NCBI GenBank assembly: GCA_963750015.1
Contig: CAVVPU010000134.1
Coordinates: 1-64,000, forward strand
DNA length: 64,000 nt
Source: CAVVNC01 sp963750015
GTDB lineage: Bacteria; Desulfobacterota; Syntrophorhabdia; Syntrophorhabdales; WCHB1-27
Direction of reading: 5' to 3'
Shown piece after piece: positions 1 to 8,417 of this stretch. Under the pieces are notes generated by a model. It ran no database searches and was not told the DNA's origin. It was given only the letters and a program-made list of their open reading frames with translations. Position numbers and translations under genes: made by a program. Positions within the stretch are counted from its first letter, which is position 1, and the number at the start of each line of letters is the position of its first letter.

Positions 1-816
1 CAGGTTAAGACCAGTCCCGTTGTAGGAGAAATTGGCGATTCCCACATCGATCTGGGCATAGGATGAGTTCTCCGAGCCTACCTGGTATTGAAAGCTCGAG
101 GTTCCGGCCGTGATCGTGAAGTTTGTGGCTGCCATTGTCGTGAGAGCACCATTTACCTGCATGGAAACGCCGAGGGTGGCGAAGTTGACCTGCTGCGACC
201 CGGATCCGGGAGGCGTCACATAGATGGACTGGGTGAGCGTGAGTGCGGCGTCCGTCATGGTCACGGTGACGCCGCCACCAGGACCGGCACCGCCCGTCAT
301 AGTGAGAGTATAGTTGCCGACCGGAGCAGTCGAGAAGTTCAGGCTGTCGATACCGAGGCCGTTCATGCCGGCCGTGACAGTGGCGCCGACATTCACACCT
401 TGCAGAACTTGCACGCCGCCGTACTGAGTACCCTGGGAGATGTTGTTGATTTCCGTCTCCAACTGAGACACCTGGGTCTGCAAAGCGGGTAAGTCACCGG
501 AATCAGTGTTCGAAGAAGCGGCCTCGGTTGCGATCTGCTTCAACTGGGTGAGGATGTTGCCGATCTGCTGAATACCACCCTGGGCCACCTGAAGCATGGA
601 GAGCGCCTGGTTGCCATTGTTAACAGCCGTGCCGAGAGACGCCGACTTCACGTTCAATTTGTACGCGATAGCGTAGTCAGCAGGGTCGTCCGCGGCACTG
701 TTGAGCCTATAGCCACTTGAAAGCTGCTGGAGAGCCGTCGACGCGTTTGTGGTGTTGATGTTCAAGTACTGCTGGGTCTGGAGTGAGGAAACGTTCGTGT
801 TGAGTGTTAAAGCCAT
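1..816 (-). CDS. fliC: Flagellin, 3' end cut by window edge
   Basis: Structural subunit of the flagellar filament, exported by the flagellar type III apparatus. The N-terminus (MALTLNTNVSSLQTQQYL, then LSSGYRLNSAADDPADYAIA) is the classic flagellin D0/D1 helical segment; the 272 visible residues continue into a variable, Gly/Thr-rich beta region. The C-terminal D1/D0 part lies outside the window. The ATG at 816 has an AGGAGG-type ribosome site (GGAGG at 823-827, spacing 6). Transcription should start from the sigma-28 site at 905-931, giving a leader of about 80 bases. The leader contains GGA motifs that could bind CsrA, whose gene lies nearby. Start and family are secure; the length is unknown. 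Confidence 0.96.
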   Translation of the reverse strand, partial: MALTLNTNVSSLQTQQYLNINTTNASTALQQLSSGYRLNSAADDPADYAIAYKLNVKSASLGTAVNNGNQALSMLQVAQGGIQQIGNILTQLKQIATEAASSNTDSGDLPALQTQVSQLETEINNISQGTQYGGVQVLQGVNVGATVTAGMNGLGIDSLNFSTAPVGNYTLTMTGGAGPGGGVTVTMTDAALTLTQSIYVTPPGSGSQQVNFATLGVSMQVNGALTTMAATNFTITAGTSSFQYQVGSENSSYAQIDVGIANFSYNGTGLNL

Positions 817-904
817 GGTAAACCTCCGTGTTTAGTTGTTTTTGGCATCATGCCATTTTTGTTGGAAAAGTCTTTTTTCAACCTCCCCTCTTTCCATACA
901 CCTA

Positions 905-931
905 TTATCGGCTATGCATTGTGGTACTTAA
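905..931 (-). promoter_or_regulatory. Sigma-28 (FliA) promoter of flagellin
   Basis: On the minus strand the sequence reads TTAAGTAC, 11 bases, then GCCGATAA. The -10 box is identical to the enterobacterial FliA consensus GCCGATAA, the -35 box matches TAAAGTTT at 5 of 8 positions, and the 11-base spacing is exact. A fliA gene is present at 19406-20146. Confidence 0.88.
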
Positions 932-984
932 GGGGGGGTGATGGAGAAACTTGAAAAAAACGCACAGGCCACGTTTGGGAGTGA

Positions 985-1058
985 AGCTCCCCGCCCCCAG
1001 GGCGGGGCCTGCGGAGCGCTCCCGGTCAAAGGCCGCTTGACCGACGAGCGGCCTGACC
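985..1058 (-). terminator. Two GC-rich stem-loops between glycosyltransferase and flagellin
   Basis: An 8-bp perfect stem (989-996 with 1000-1007) and a longer stem (1024-1037 with 1047-1058, GGTCA plus GGCCGCT arms with a 2-base bulge) follow the glycosyltransferase stop codon. On the minus strand a run of T residues occurs further on (about 949-958). They probably separate the late flg operon from flagellin, but neither stem has a directly adjacent U-tract. Confidence 0.5.
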
Positions 1059-1132
1059 GTTCTCGGGTTGATTATAGGCTGTAGGATAACTGGAATAGCG
1101 CGGATGCTGGAGAAGATGCTTACGCGGTCTTT

Positions 1133-2608
1133 CTATGCCGCCTGTTTCAGGAGAAATGCAACGGCGGAATCGAAAAACTCTATGGAACGGGATTCTTGAG
1201 ATGCCATGAGCCCATTTTTCGTGGCTTGCAGGTTTTGCGGGAAGTCGAGAGGCGCGACGGAAAGTCTTTGCTGAAGGCGCCTGTAGTAGAGCTGCATCCC
1301 GACCGGGTCGAGGGCCCTGCAGCTCAGGAGGAACCTTCCTGCCAGGGCATCGACGTCCGTACTTGCGCCGTTCAGCGTCTCATAGCAGTCGAGGGCCTGG
1401 GAAAAATGCTCTCCTTTAATTAGAAGCAAAAAGAGGCGCTTCCTGAGGTAACTGTCTTCGCTATTTTGCTCAAGTCCGAGACGGCATGCCGCAACTGCCT
1501 CATCCAGATCGCCTTTCCTTTCCCTCGCCACGGCCAGATGATGATATGCGGCCATATCGGATGGATCGGTCCGTACCGTTTCCATGAAACATTCTTCGGC
1601 TACCGAAAAATTGTCTGTAAAAAGGGCCGATACACCGAGGGCCCGGCGAAGCCAGGCCTTCACCTGGATGATATTTATAGGTGCGTTCTCATTTTTGAAG
1701 GTCTCGTCCTTGAGGAGCAGGAGGTCCTCAAAAGCCTTCCTGTATTCCTTCCTCTCGAAGTGGAGCTTGCCCGAAAGATAATGGATAAGCACGGACTCCG
1801 GGAAAAGGGTCTTGCCGTGGGCGAGAACCGACAACGCGTCATCGATCCTGCCTAAGAGGGCAAGAATGTTAGCTTTGTCGAACAGGCCGACCCTGAACGC
1901 AGTCTGCGCCCGAATGGCCGGGTCTTCCCTTTCACGGTCGAGAACCATGTCGAGATAGGTAAGCGAGAGTTCGAGGTCTCCGAGACCCGAGCAGGTCCTG
2001 GCGAGAAAAAAGGGAATATTCGGATCCTCCGGACGCTGCGCCAGTTCCTCTTCGAGGAGCTTTCTGTTGCGCCGCAGCTTCTCGACGGTAGCCTGCGGTT
2101 CCTCATACCCGTGGTGGAGAATTGCAGCTTCGCACGTATATATCGGGATACCTTTGGCTTGCAGAGAGCCTACGGCTTGCTCGTGGATCCTCCCCGCGAA
2201 TCTGATGCCCTTGTGATTCGGAAAAATCCTGAGCTGCAGAGCCTGGCCTTCACCTTCCACGTAAGTTCGCAAATACACCCCCGCTCCGGGGTATTTTCGG
2301 AGATGGGCTTTAATCTTATGGTGGTCCGTCTCCTTTACTTCGTCGTCGCCGTCAAGCCACAGCACGAAGTCCTTGGTCGCGTACTTGAGCGATTCGTTCC
2401 GCGCTGCCGAGAAGTCGTCGCACCATGGAAAATGAAATACCAGGGCGCCGAAATCCTGGGCTATGCGGACGGTGTTGTCCGTGGAGCCGGTGTCGACAAG
2501 GACGACCTCGTCCGCGAGACCTTTTATAGACGAAAGCAGTCTCGGCAGGTTCTTTTCTTCGTTCTTGACTATCATGCACACAGACAGGGACGGATATTTC
2601 TTCTTCAC
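1133..2608 (-). CDS. Family 2 glycosyltransferase with TPR tail
   Basis: Residues about 7-110 form a GT-A glycosyltransferase: the N-terminal VCMIVKNEEKNLPRLL and VDTGSTDNTV are the nucleotide-sugar binding segment, and LDGDDE is the DxD metal-binding motif. Residues about 180-470 look like tetratricopeptide repeats. The gene overlaps fliW by 4 bases and is the last gene before flagellin, so modification of flagellin or another flagellar protein is a reasonable inference, not shown. SPOR-less, no signal peptide and no membrane segment are seen, so a cytoplasmic enzyme is expected. Glycosyltransferase-TPR fusions of this kind also occur in surface polysaccharide synthesis. Confidence 0.85.
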   Translation of the reverse strand: MKKKYPSLSVCMIVKNEEKNLPRLLSSIKGLADEVVLVDTGSTDNTVRIAQDFGALVFHFPWCDDFSAARNESLKYATKDFVLWLDGDDEVKETDHHKIKAHLRKYPGAGVYLRTYVEGEGQALQLRIFPNHKGIRFAGRIHEQAVGSLQAKGIPIYTCEAAILHHGYEEPQATVEKLRRNRKLLEEELAQRPEDPNIPFFLARTCSGLGDLELSLTYLDMVLDREREDPAIRAQTAFRVGLFDKANILALLGRIDDALSVLAHGKTLFPESVLIHYLSGKLHFERKEYRKAFEDLLLLKDETFKNENAPINIIQVKAWLRRALGVSALFTDNFSVAEECFMETVRTDPSDMAAYHHLAVARERKGDLDEAVAACRLGLEQNSEDSYLRKRLFLLLIKGEHFSQALDCYETLNGASTDVDALAGRFLLSCRALDPVGMQLYYRRLQQRLSVAPLDFPQNLQATKNGLMASQESRSIEFFDSAVAFLLKQAA

Positions 2609-3006
2609 CTTTCCACCTTTTCGAATCTGTCCATAGGGAACGGTTCATCGATGCCGTAGATTTCGTTCTGCAGGATCACCTGTTGGAATCGGCCCTCTAC
2701 GGTGTTGATGATGAGGGGAGAACGGAAGTTCACCATGTACCTGTCGCTTTCCTTCCGCGCAACGCAGAGGACCGCCACGTGGTTCAAAGTCTCGCCGGTC
2801 AGGCCGAGGTGCTCGGCAACCGCATCGTCTATCTCCAGGTTGTAGTCCTCCCTCAAAACAAAGGGATTCACCACTAGAAAACCGATGCGTTCCTCCAGAC
2901 AGACGAGGATCCGGAAGGGGGACGCATCGTCGAAGATGTTCCTCAAAGCATATTCGCCATATTCCTCGAAACCGAGAATCGTCCCTTTCAAAGGAATATC
3001 ACTCAC
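2605..3006 (-). CDS. fliW: Flagellar assembly factor FliW
   Basis: FliW binds free flagellin and, when flagellin is exported, is released to antagonise CsrA. The protein begins with SDIPLKGTILGFEEYGEY, and the later FRILVCLEERIGFLVVNPF is the conserved FliW core ending in the hydrophobic NPF-type motif. About 133 residues, normal for the family. The start chosen is the GTG at 3006, which has GGGGGTG upstream and overlaps the csrA stop codon; the GTG at 3015 is an alternative. The csrA-fliW coupling is the usual arrangement in organisms with this circuit. Confidence 0.93.
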   Translation of the reverse strand: MSDIPLKGTILGFEEYGEYALRNIFDDASPFRILVCLEERIGFLVVNPFVLREDYNLEIDDAVAEHLGLTGETLNHVAVLCVARKESDRYMVNFRSPLIINTVEGRFQQVILQNEIYGIDEPFPMDRFEKVER

Positions 3007-3235
3007 CGTAGTCACCCCCAAAAGCCTGTATACCGTCGACTCCCTCCACGGCGGACCGCCTGTTCGCATCCCTTGTCTCAGAGACCAGTTCCTCCCTGAT
3101 GATCGTATAGCCACCGGGGGCCTTTATGCCGAGCCTCAGCTTTCCCTTTTCGGCGTCGAGCACCACGACCCTTATGTCGCCTTCCTTGCCCCGGATCAGT
3201 ATTCCCTGGTTTCTTTTTCTCGAAAGGACGAGCAA
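2999..3235 (-). CDS. csrA: Carbon storage regulator CsrA
   Basis: RNA-binding translational regulator. MLVLSRKRNQGILIRG at the N-terminus and the beta-strand core LRLGIKAPGGYTIIREEL are unmistakable. At 78 residues it is slightly longer than E. coli CsrA (61), with an extra C-terminal tail of about 20 residues. It lies 13 bases after flgL and overlaps fliW. In Bacillus, where the circuit is best known, CsrA represses flagellin translation and is titrated by FliW; the local gene order suggests the same here. Confidence 0.96.
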   Translation of the reverse strand: MLVLSRKRNQGILIRGKEGDIRVVVLDAEKGKLRLGIKAPGGYTIIREELVSETRDANRRSAVEGVDGIQAFGGDYGE

Positions 3236-3248
3236 TTTATCCCTTTCC

Positions 3249-4193
3249 CTAAGCAGGCAAGTATTGGAGTATATTTATGCTCTCGACCTTCGACATGGTA
3301 TAGAGCGCCGCCTGGTATGCGGTCGAAAGGTTGGTGTAGTCGGAAATGGCCTGAGCCATGTCGACGCCGATAAGGTTGGACGACTCCGCATTAAGAGTCG
3401 TGTCCGCATTCGAATTTGCGGCGAGTAGGTTGCTTATGTTCTTATTGTAGCTCCCCACGTAAGAGAGGTTGTTTGCGGTAAGGTCCGCACAGTTGTTGAT
3501 GTTGCCGAGGTCGGTTTGCAGGGCGGTGATCTGCTGGTCGGAGCTCATCGCGCCGCTCGTGTTCTTCAGATCGTCGCTGAATTGCTCCAGGGTCGCGAAG
3601 ATATCGACCGGCTGGCCGTCCGCCGTCCCCGTAAAAATGGTCTGACCGGAGATGCCGGCGTCCATCGTGGTCGAGGCGGTGACCGCAACCTGGCCGACGG
3701 TGGCCGATCCCGCGAAGGTGACAACAGGCGTGCCCGTTGTCGGATCCGTCGTCATCGTATAGGCCGGATTATTAGACCTTGTCCCGCCGAATATGTAGGT
3801 GTCCCCCACCTTGGTGTTGCCCAGGGTGACGAGTTGCTGGATAAGGTCGTCCACCTGGGTCGCTGCGGCCTGTCTCGCGCTTGCGTCCGAAGTACTCGAT
3901 GCCGTCTCCACGGCGAGCTGCTGCGCGGTACTCACTATGTTGCTGACCGAATTGAGCGCTGTATCGGTGTAGGACCCCGTAGCCTGAAGGCTGTCGAGGT
4001 TGCTTTTGTACTGCGTGTTCTGGCTCAGGTCCGTCTGGACTTGCATGTTCTGGGCATAGCTCGAAGGGTTATCGGAAGGCACCTGGACCTTTTCCCCGGA
4101 GGCTACCTCCTCCGAGGTCTGGTCCATCTGAGATTTGACATTCGAGAGCGCGGTCTCGTACAACTGGTATCTGAGGCTATCCCCTATTTTCAT
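3249..4193 (-). CDS. flgL: Hook-filament junction protein FlgL (HAP3)
   Basis: Connects the hook to the filament. The N-terminal helix (LRYQLYETALSNVKSQMDQ) and the C-terminal helix (SDYTNLSTAYQAALYTM) are the flagellin-like coiled-coil ends typical of FlgL, with a variable middle containing DTYIFGGTRS. 314 residues, normal length. Its start overlaps flgK by 4 bases, indicating translational coupling. Confidence 0.95.
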   Translation of the reverse strand: MKIGDSLRYQLYETALSNVKSQMDQTSEEVASGEKVQVPSDNPSSYAQNMQVQTDLSQNTQYKSNLDSLQATGSYTDTALNSVSNIVSTAQQLAVETASSTSDASARQAAATQVDDLIQQLVTLGNTKVGDTYIFGGTRSNNPAYTMTTDPTTGTPVVTFAGSATVGQVAVTASTTMDAGISGQTIFTGTADGQPVDIFATLEQFSDDLKNTSGAMSSDQQITALQTDLGNINNCADLTANNLSYVGSYNKNISNLLAANSNADTTLNAESSNLIGVDMAQAISDYTNLSTAYQAALYTMSKVESINILQYLPA

Positions 4194-6154
4194 GATGTCG
4201 ACGCTCCTACCGATGAGAGCAAGGCATCTATCATGCTCTGGGCCACGGTGTAGAGGCGGGCGGAGGCCTGGTATGCATTCTGAAATTGGATGAGGTTCGA
4301 CATTTCATCATCGATCGTCACACCCGACTCCTGCGACTGCTGCTGCTGGAGCGAGGTCAGGGCGTTTTGGTTGAATTCTTTAAGGCTGGTGGCGCTCTTC
4401 GTTGCCTGCCCGATGTTGGCGACAACGCCCGCCTCAAAGTCGGAATAGGTGGCACCGGAAATGCCGATGCTTCCCGTCACGGTGCCCGAAGGAATCGAGA
4501 TCGGACTCCCTCCGGCCGAGAGGACGAGGGTGTTGCTTCCGGAAATGGTTGCAGTAATGCCGGTCGTACCCGTATACCCATTTATGTTGTTCATAACGGC
4601 CGTCAGGCTGTCCGTAACGGCCACGGTCACCGATTTTCCCTGCCCGAGTTGGACGGTCCCGCTGAGATTCATCGCCGTACCCGTGTTGGTAACCGGTGTC
4701 GATGTGAGCGTCCGCAAGAGTGTTTGGGAAGACGTATCGAGATCGCCGTTTGCGACGGAGATGTTGTCACTCGGGTTCGAGGCGGTGAGCACGAGCTGAT
4801 AGTTCCCGGATGACTGGGCTATAGACGCGGCCAAGCCCATTCCGCCGCTGGCAACCGAATCGCTCAGGGCCGTGTTACTGTTGACGCTATTCATAATAGT
4901 GGTCAAGGAGTCTCCGGCACCGACGGTTATGGATACTCCGTCTATGGTCAAATGGCCTGAAATGCCCAGGGCTGTCGTCGCAGATGAGGAAGCGATGGAA
5001 GTGATGCTGCTGCCTCCCAAAACGGCCTCGCTGGCAAGGCCGGCAATCGCATTAGCGATATCGTTGTTCGTCGCCTCCGTAGTGGAGGAGGTCGCCATGA
5101 TGTTCTGCGTCTGGAACTCACCCGAGCCATTCGAGATCTGGGTCGCAAGACTTATGCCTTGTGCGTAATTTGAGGTCGAGGTCTGGAAAAAGGGGATGTC
5201 CGCGTTGTTGTTCCCCTGCTCGTGAAAATAGTTCACGTTTTGCATGATCGACTTGGCCAGTCCGTTGAGATTGCTCAAGTAATCGGGTATCGTGGTATCC
5301 CTGTTCGTCAAGAGGGCTCCCAAGGATCCTCCCGAGATTTGGTTGGTGATGTCCTGGTCGGTCCCTGAGGGCCCCTGCAGGTCGACCTTGATCATGCCGG
5401 TGGTTGGGTCGGGAGTCTTTACCAGGCTATACGCGTTCACACCGTCTACGAGGTTCGCACCCTTCGAGGTGAGAACATCCACCATATTCCTCGAGTCCGT
5501 GAAGCAGCTGATATTCATATACCCGGAGAGCTGCTGGAGGAGCTGGTTCCTCTGGTCAATAAAATCGTTCGCCTGTGAAGTGCCCTTCTGGCCCTGGGAG
5601 ATCAATTTGTTCAGGGAGGCTATCTGCGCGGTGACGGTATTTATATCGTCTATCTGGGTGCCTACCTCGCCGTTCAGATTCGACTGCAGGCTGGTAAGAT
5701 CGCCGTACATACTGTTGAAGGTCGTACACAGGGTCTGTCCATCTGCAGCTAGGGTCTCCTTGTCAGCGGTGCTCGTGGGATCTGTCGACAAGGTACTCCA
5801 GTCGTTGAAAAAAGTTGACACATTTGTCGAAAGTTGCGAATTGTCTTCGTTGAATATGCTCTGTATCTGAGTAAGGTTGGTCTCGTAGGTCTGCTGCTCC
5901 TGAACGTCACTATTCTTGTCCGTAATATCGTTCTGAAGGTTCTGATCGAAGTAGCTCTTGATCTGGGAGACGGTGACGCCATCGCCTAGATAACCTACGG
6001 ATGAGGGTGTGGGCGGCGCCTCCTCCAGAATGGCCTGCTGTTCCGAATAGCCAGGCGTGTCAACGTTGGCGACGTTGTGGGAAGTGGTCTGAATCGCAGT
6101 CTGACTCGCATCGAGACCGCTCTGAGCTATGTTGAGTATCGCTCCTATGGACAT
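4190..6154 (-). CDS. flgK: Hook-associated protein FlgK (HAP1) with inserted domains
   Basis: First junction protein between hook and filament. The N-terminus (ILNIAQSGLDASQTAIQTTS, then NVANVDTPGYSEQ) is the flagellar rod/hook signature and the C-terminus (NLIQFQNAYQASARLYTVA) the matching helix. At 654 residues it is about 100 longer than Salmonella FlgK. The excess lies at about residues 385-560, where two related beta segments of the flagellin hook-IN type occur (one reads SVTVAVTDSLTAVMNNIN). Located between flgN, its export chaperone, and flgL. Confidence 0.95.
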   Translation of the reverse strand: MSIGAILNIAQSGLDASQTAIQTTSHNVANVDTPGYSEQQAILEEAPPTPSSVGYLGDGVTVSQIKSYFDQNLQNDITDKNSDVQEQQTYETNLTQIQSIFNEDNSQLSTNVSTFFNDWSTLSTDPTSTADKETLAADGQTLCTTFNSMYGDLTSLQSNLNGEVGTQIDDINTVTAQIASLNKLISQGQKGTSQANDFIDQRNQLLQQLSGYMNISCFTDSRNMVDVLTSKGANLVDGVNAYSLVKTPDPTTGMIKVDLQGPSGTDQDITNQISGGSLGALLTNRDTTIPDYLSNLNGLAKSIMQNVNYFHEQGNNNADIPFFQTSTSNYAQGISLATQISNGSGEFQTQNIMATSSTTEATNNDIANAIAGLASEAVLGGSSITSIASSSATTALGISGHLTIDGVSITVGAGDSLTTIMNSVNSNTALSDSVASGGMGLAASIAQSSGNYQLVLTASNPSDNISVANGDLDTSSQTLLRTLTSTPVTNTGTAMNLSGTVQLGQGKSVTVAVTDSLTAVMNNINGYTGTTGITATISGSNTLVLSAGGSPISIPSGTVTGSIGISGATYSDFEAGVVANIGQATKSATSLKEFNQNALTSLQQQQSQESGVTIDDEMSNLIQFQNAYQASARLYTVAQSMIDALLSSVGASTS

Positions 6155-6579
6155 CAGACCATCCTTGAGCCCATGACAGAAACGCTTCTTCCTTTCTGGT
6201 AGGACGTCTTATTGATAAAACTCATCACCTTCTCCAGCGATGTCTTTACGTGCTCTGTGGAAAAAGAAAGGAGCTTCATGTTCTTTTCCAGGGCCGTCCG
6301 GACTTCCCTGACGTTCTCCTGAATCTCCTCAGCCAGGGATTTCCAACTTTCAGTCCGGATCACAGCCTCACGGTCGGGAGCGGACAGGAAGAGTCTCTCC
6401 TTCTCTGCCTCGATATACTCGAGCCGCTTCAGGATCTCTTCTTTTTTGTTATTCTCCCTGATGATACCTTCAATGGAAAAGGAGATGATCGATTCCCTCT
6501 CAGCCTTGAGGGCTGCAAGGAACTCCCTGAGCGTTCCGAGCTCCCTTGCGCCCAGATCTATCAGTGCCTGGCTTTCCAT
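6154..6579 (-). CDS. flgN: Flagellar export chaperone FlgN
   Basis: Small, all-helical, heptad-rich protein of about 141 residues matching the FlgN family, which escorts FlgK and FlgL to the export gate. The ATG at 6579 begins one base after the flgM stop codon, and the 3' end overlaps flgK by one base. Sequence conservation in this family is low, so position between flgM and flgK carries much of the assignment. Confidence 0.85.
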   Translation of the reverse strand: MESQALIDLGARELGTLREFLAALKAERESIISFSIEGIIRENNKKEEILKRLEYIEAEKERLFLSAPDREAVIRTESWKSLAEEIQENVREVRTALEKNMKLLSFSTEHVKTSLEKVMSFINKTSYQKGRSVSVMGSRMV

Positions 6580-6580
6580 T

Positions 6581-6892
6581 TTAGAATATCTCGTCGAGGA
6601 ACTGGCTCTTGAGCATGCCTCGCGCGACCATCTGGCCATTCGCGTTGTATGTTCCCGAGTCGAGGGCCTGTTTCACCCTTGCCACCTTGTCCTCATCGAT
6701 TGTCGGCATCGCCTGCACCTTGGCTTTGAGGCTCGCCACCTCGTTTTTCCAGCCCGACAACTCCACTGTGTCCGTCGTACCGGTAGACGATCCTTGAGCC
6801 TTACTCTGAGAAGCGCCCGGCGTGGCTTTAGCCGAGGAGGGTCCGGTGAGATTTTGTAGCAGCTGTAATTGGTTGTCCTTATCTATCTTCAT
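6581..6892 (-). CDS. flgM: Anti-sigma-28 factor FlgM
   Basis: FlgM holds FliA inactive until the hook is complete and is then exported. 103 residues: a disordered N-terminal half and a C-terminal half with VARVKQALDSGTYNANGQMVARGML, the sigma-28 binding region (quoted here as VARVKQALDSGTYN onward). Preceded by AGGGGGTG. The presence of fliA and two good sigma-28 promoters in the window agrees with this role. Confidence 0.93.
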   Translation of the reverse strand: MKIDKDNQLQLLQNLTGPSSAKATPGASQSKAQGSSTGTTDTVELSGWKNEVASLKAKVQAMPTIDEDKVARVKQALDSGTYNANGQMVARGMLKSQFLDEIF

Positions 6893-6906
6893 GGTACACC
6901 CCCTGC

Positions 6907-7221
6907 TTATTGCTTATCGCCGTTTGCGCCGGAAACTTTAGCCCCTCTGTCTGCATACTTTGAGAGCATTTCCTTTAGTCCTATACCTTTCTTAGCCATG
7001 ACGTCCGCCACTTTTTCGTAAAAGAGCGACATTTGCATCTCTTCCGCGTAGCTCTTCTTCGTCATCTGGGTGGCCTTTCCGAACTCCTGAAGGACTGTGT
7101 TCAAAAGATATGATTCGAAGGCTTGCGCCGCCTTTTCCACCGACTGACCCTTTTCCTTTTCCGGGCTCATCTGAAAGCCGTTCAAAAGAACCGGGGGATC
7201 GATTTTGCTTCCGAAGTCCAT
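6907..7221 (-). CDS. flgJ: Rod-binding protein, FlgJ N-terminal domain only
   Basis: Rod-capping protein that assists rod assembly in the periplasm. The segment AAQAFESYLLNTVLQEF followed by LFYEKVADVMAKKGIGL is the rod-binding domain. At 104 residues it lacks the C-terminal muramidase domain of enterobacterial FlgJ, as in many delta- and epsilon-proteobacteria. It follows flgI by 22 bases. Confidence 0.92.
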   Translation of the reverse strand: MDFGSKIDPPVLLNGFQMSPEKEKGQSVEKAAQAFESYLLNTVLQEFGKATQMTKKSYAEEMQMSLFYEKVADVMAKKGIGLKEMLSKYADRGAKVSGANGDKQ

Positions 7222-7243
7222 TGTCCACCTCTTGATGCCGCCT

Positions 7244-8398
7244 CTATATTACTTCCAATTCTGCCTGTAGGGCACCCGCAGCCTTTATGGTTCTCAGAAT
7301 CGTGATCACGTCGCGCGCGCTCAAGCCGACTGCATTGAGGGCATCAACCAGCTCCTTTATGCTTGCCCCTTTATCGAGGAGAAGGAAATGTCCCTTCTCT
7401 TCCTCCACCCTCAACTGCGTATCCGGACTCGCCACGGTCGTTCCTTGTGAGAAAGGCAGAGGCTGGCTCACTTTCTGTTGCTCTTTTATCTGGACGCTTA
7501 CATTTCCGTGAGATATGGCTATGGTTGCGATTCGCACATCTTCTCCGATCACGATGGTGCCCGTCTTCTCGTCCACAACGATTTTCGCATAATTGTCGGG
7601 ATTGATATCGAGACCTTCGATGACGGAGACGAATTTAACCTGGTTGTCCTTCATTTGTTCGGGGATATTGACGATAATCGTTCCGCCGTCTTCGGCCGAG
7701 GCTATACCGCGATAGACTCCGTTGATGCGTTCAACGACCCTGCGGGCATTGGTGAAATCGGGACGCTTCAGGGATATTTTGAGGGCATCGCCGAAGCTAC
7801 CGTAGGCAATCTCCTGTTCCACGATTGCCCCGTTGGGTATCCTGGCGACGGTGGGGTAATTTTTCTGAACCGACGCTGCCTGCCCTCCCACGGCGAAGCC
7901 TCCCACCAGGATCGGCCCCTGGGCTACCGCATAAGTGCGGCCATCTCCTCCTCTGAGGGGCGTCATCAAGAGAACGCCTCCTTCGAGGCTCGTGGCATCC
8001 CCCAAGGACGATACGGTCACGTCGATCCTGTTGCCTGTCTTGGAAAAAGGCGGCATCTCCGCCGTCACCATCACGCCTGCCACATTATTCACCTTGGTGA
8101 CCGACGGGTCCACAATAACCCCCATCTTCTCCAGCATATTCGAGAGGGTCTGATTGGTGAAGATCGTGCTATTCTTGTCGCCCGTCCTGTTGAGACCGAC
8201 AACCAGGCCATAGCCGATGAGTATGTTCGGCCGGACGCCGCTTATATTCGCAATATCCTTTATCCTTGCGGCCTCGCATTCACGAACGGGAAAGCCGCTG
8301 ATGAAGACGAGAGCGGCAAGAAAGACCATAGGGAACAGCAAGAGCGGTTGAGTCAACCGGTCTGGTCTTGGTCCGAGGGGCTGCACCAATCTGTCCAT
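7244..8398 (-). CDS. flgI: Flagellar P-ring protein FlgI
   Basis: Periplasmic P-ring subunit surrounding the rod at the peptidoglycan layer. After a signal sequence (hydrophobic LLLFPMVFLAALVFISGF, probable cleavage after CEA) the mature start ARIKDIANISGVRPN and GYGLVVGLNRTGD are diagnostic. The chosen ATG at 8398 has AGGATG upstream and gives an unusually long N-terminal region before the hydrophobic core; the internal Met 24 is an alternative. It lies 19 bases after flgH. Confidence 0.96.
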   Translation of the reverse strand: MDRLVQPLGPRPDRLTQPLLLFPMVFLAALVFISGFPVRECEAARIKDIANISGVRPNILIGYGLVVGLNRTGDKNSTIFTNQTLSNMLEKMGVIVDPSVTKVNNVAGVMVTAEMPPFSKTGNRIDVTVSSLGDATSLEGGVLLMTPLRGGDGRTYAVAQGPILVGGFAVGGQAASVQKNYPTVARIPNGAIVEQEIAYGSFGDALKISLKRPDFTNARRVVERINGVYRGIASAEDGGTIIVNIPEQMKDNQVKFVSVIEGLDINPDNYAKIVVDEKTGTIVIGEDVRIATIAISHGNVSVQIKEQQKVSQPLPFSQGTTVASPDTQLRVEEEKGHFLLLDKGASIKELVDALNAVGLSARDVITILRTIKAAGALQAELEVI

Positions 8399-8417
8399 TC
8401 TAATTCATCCTACCCTT

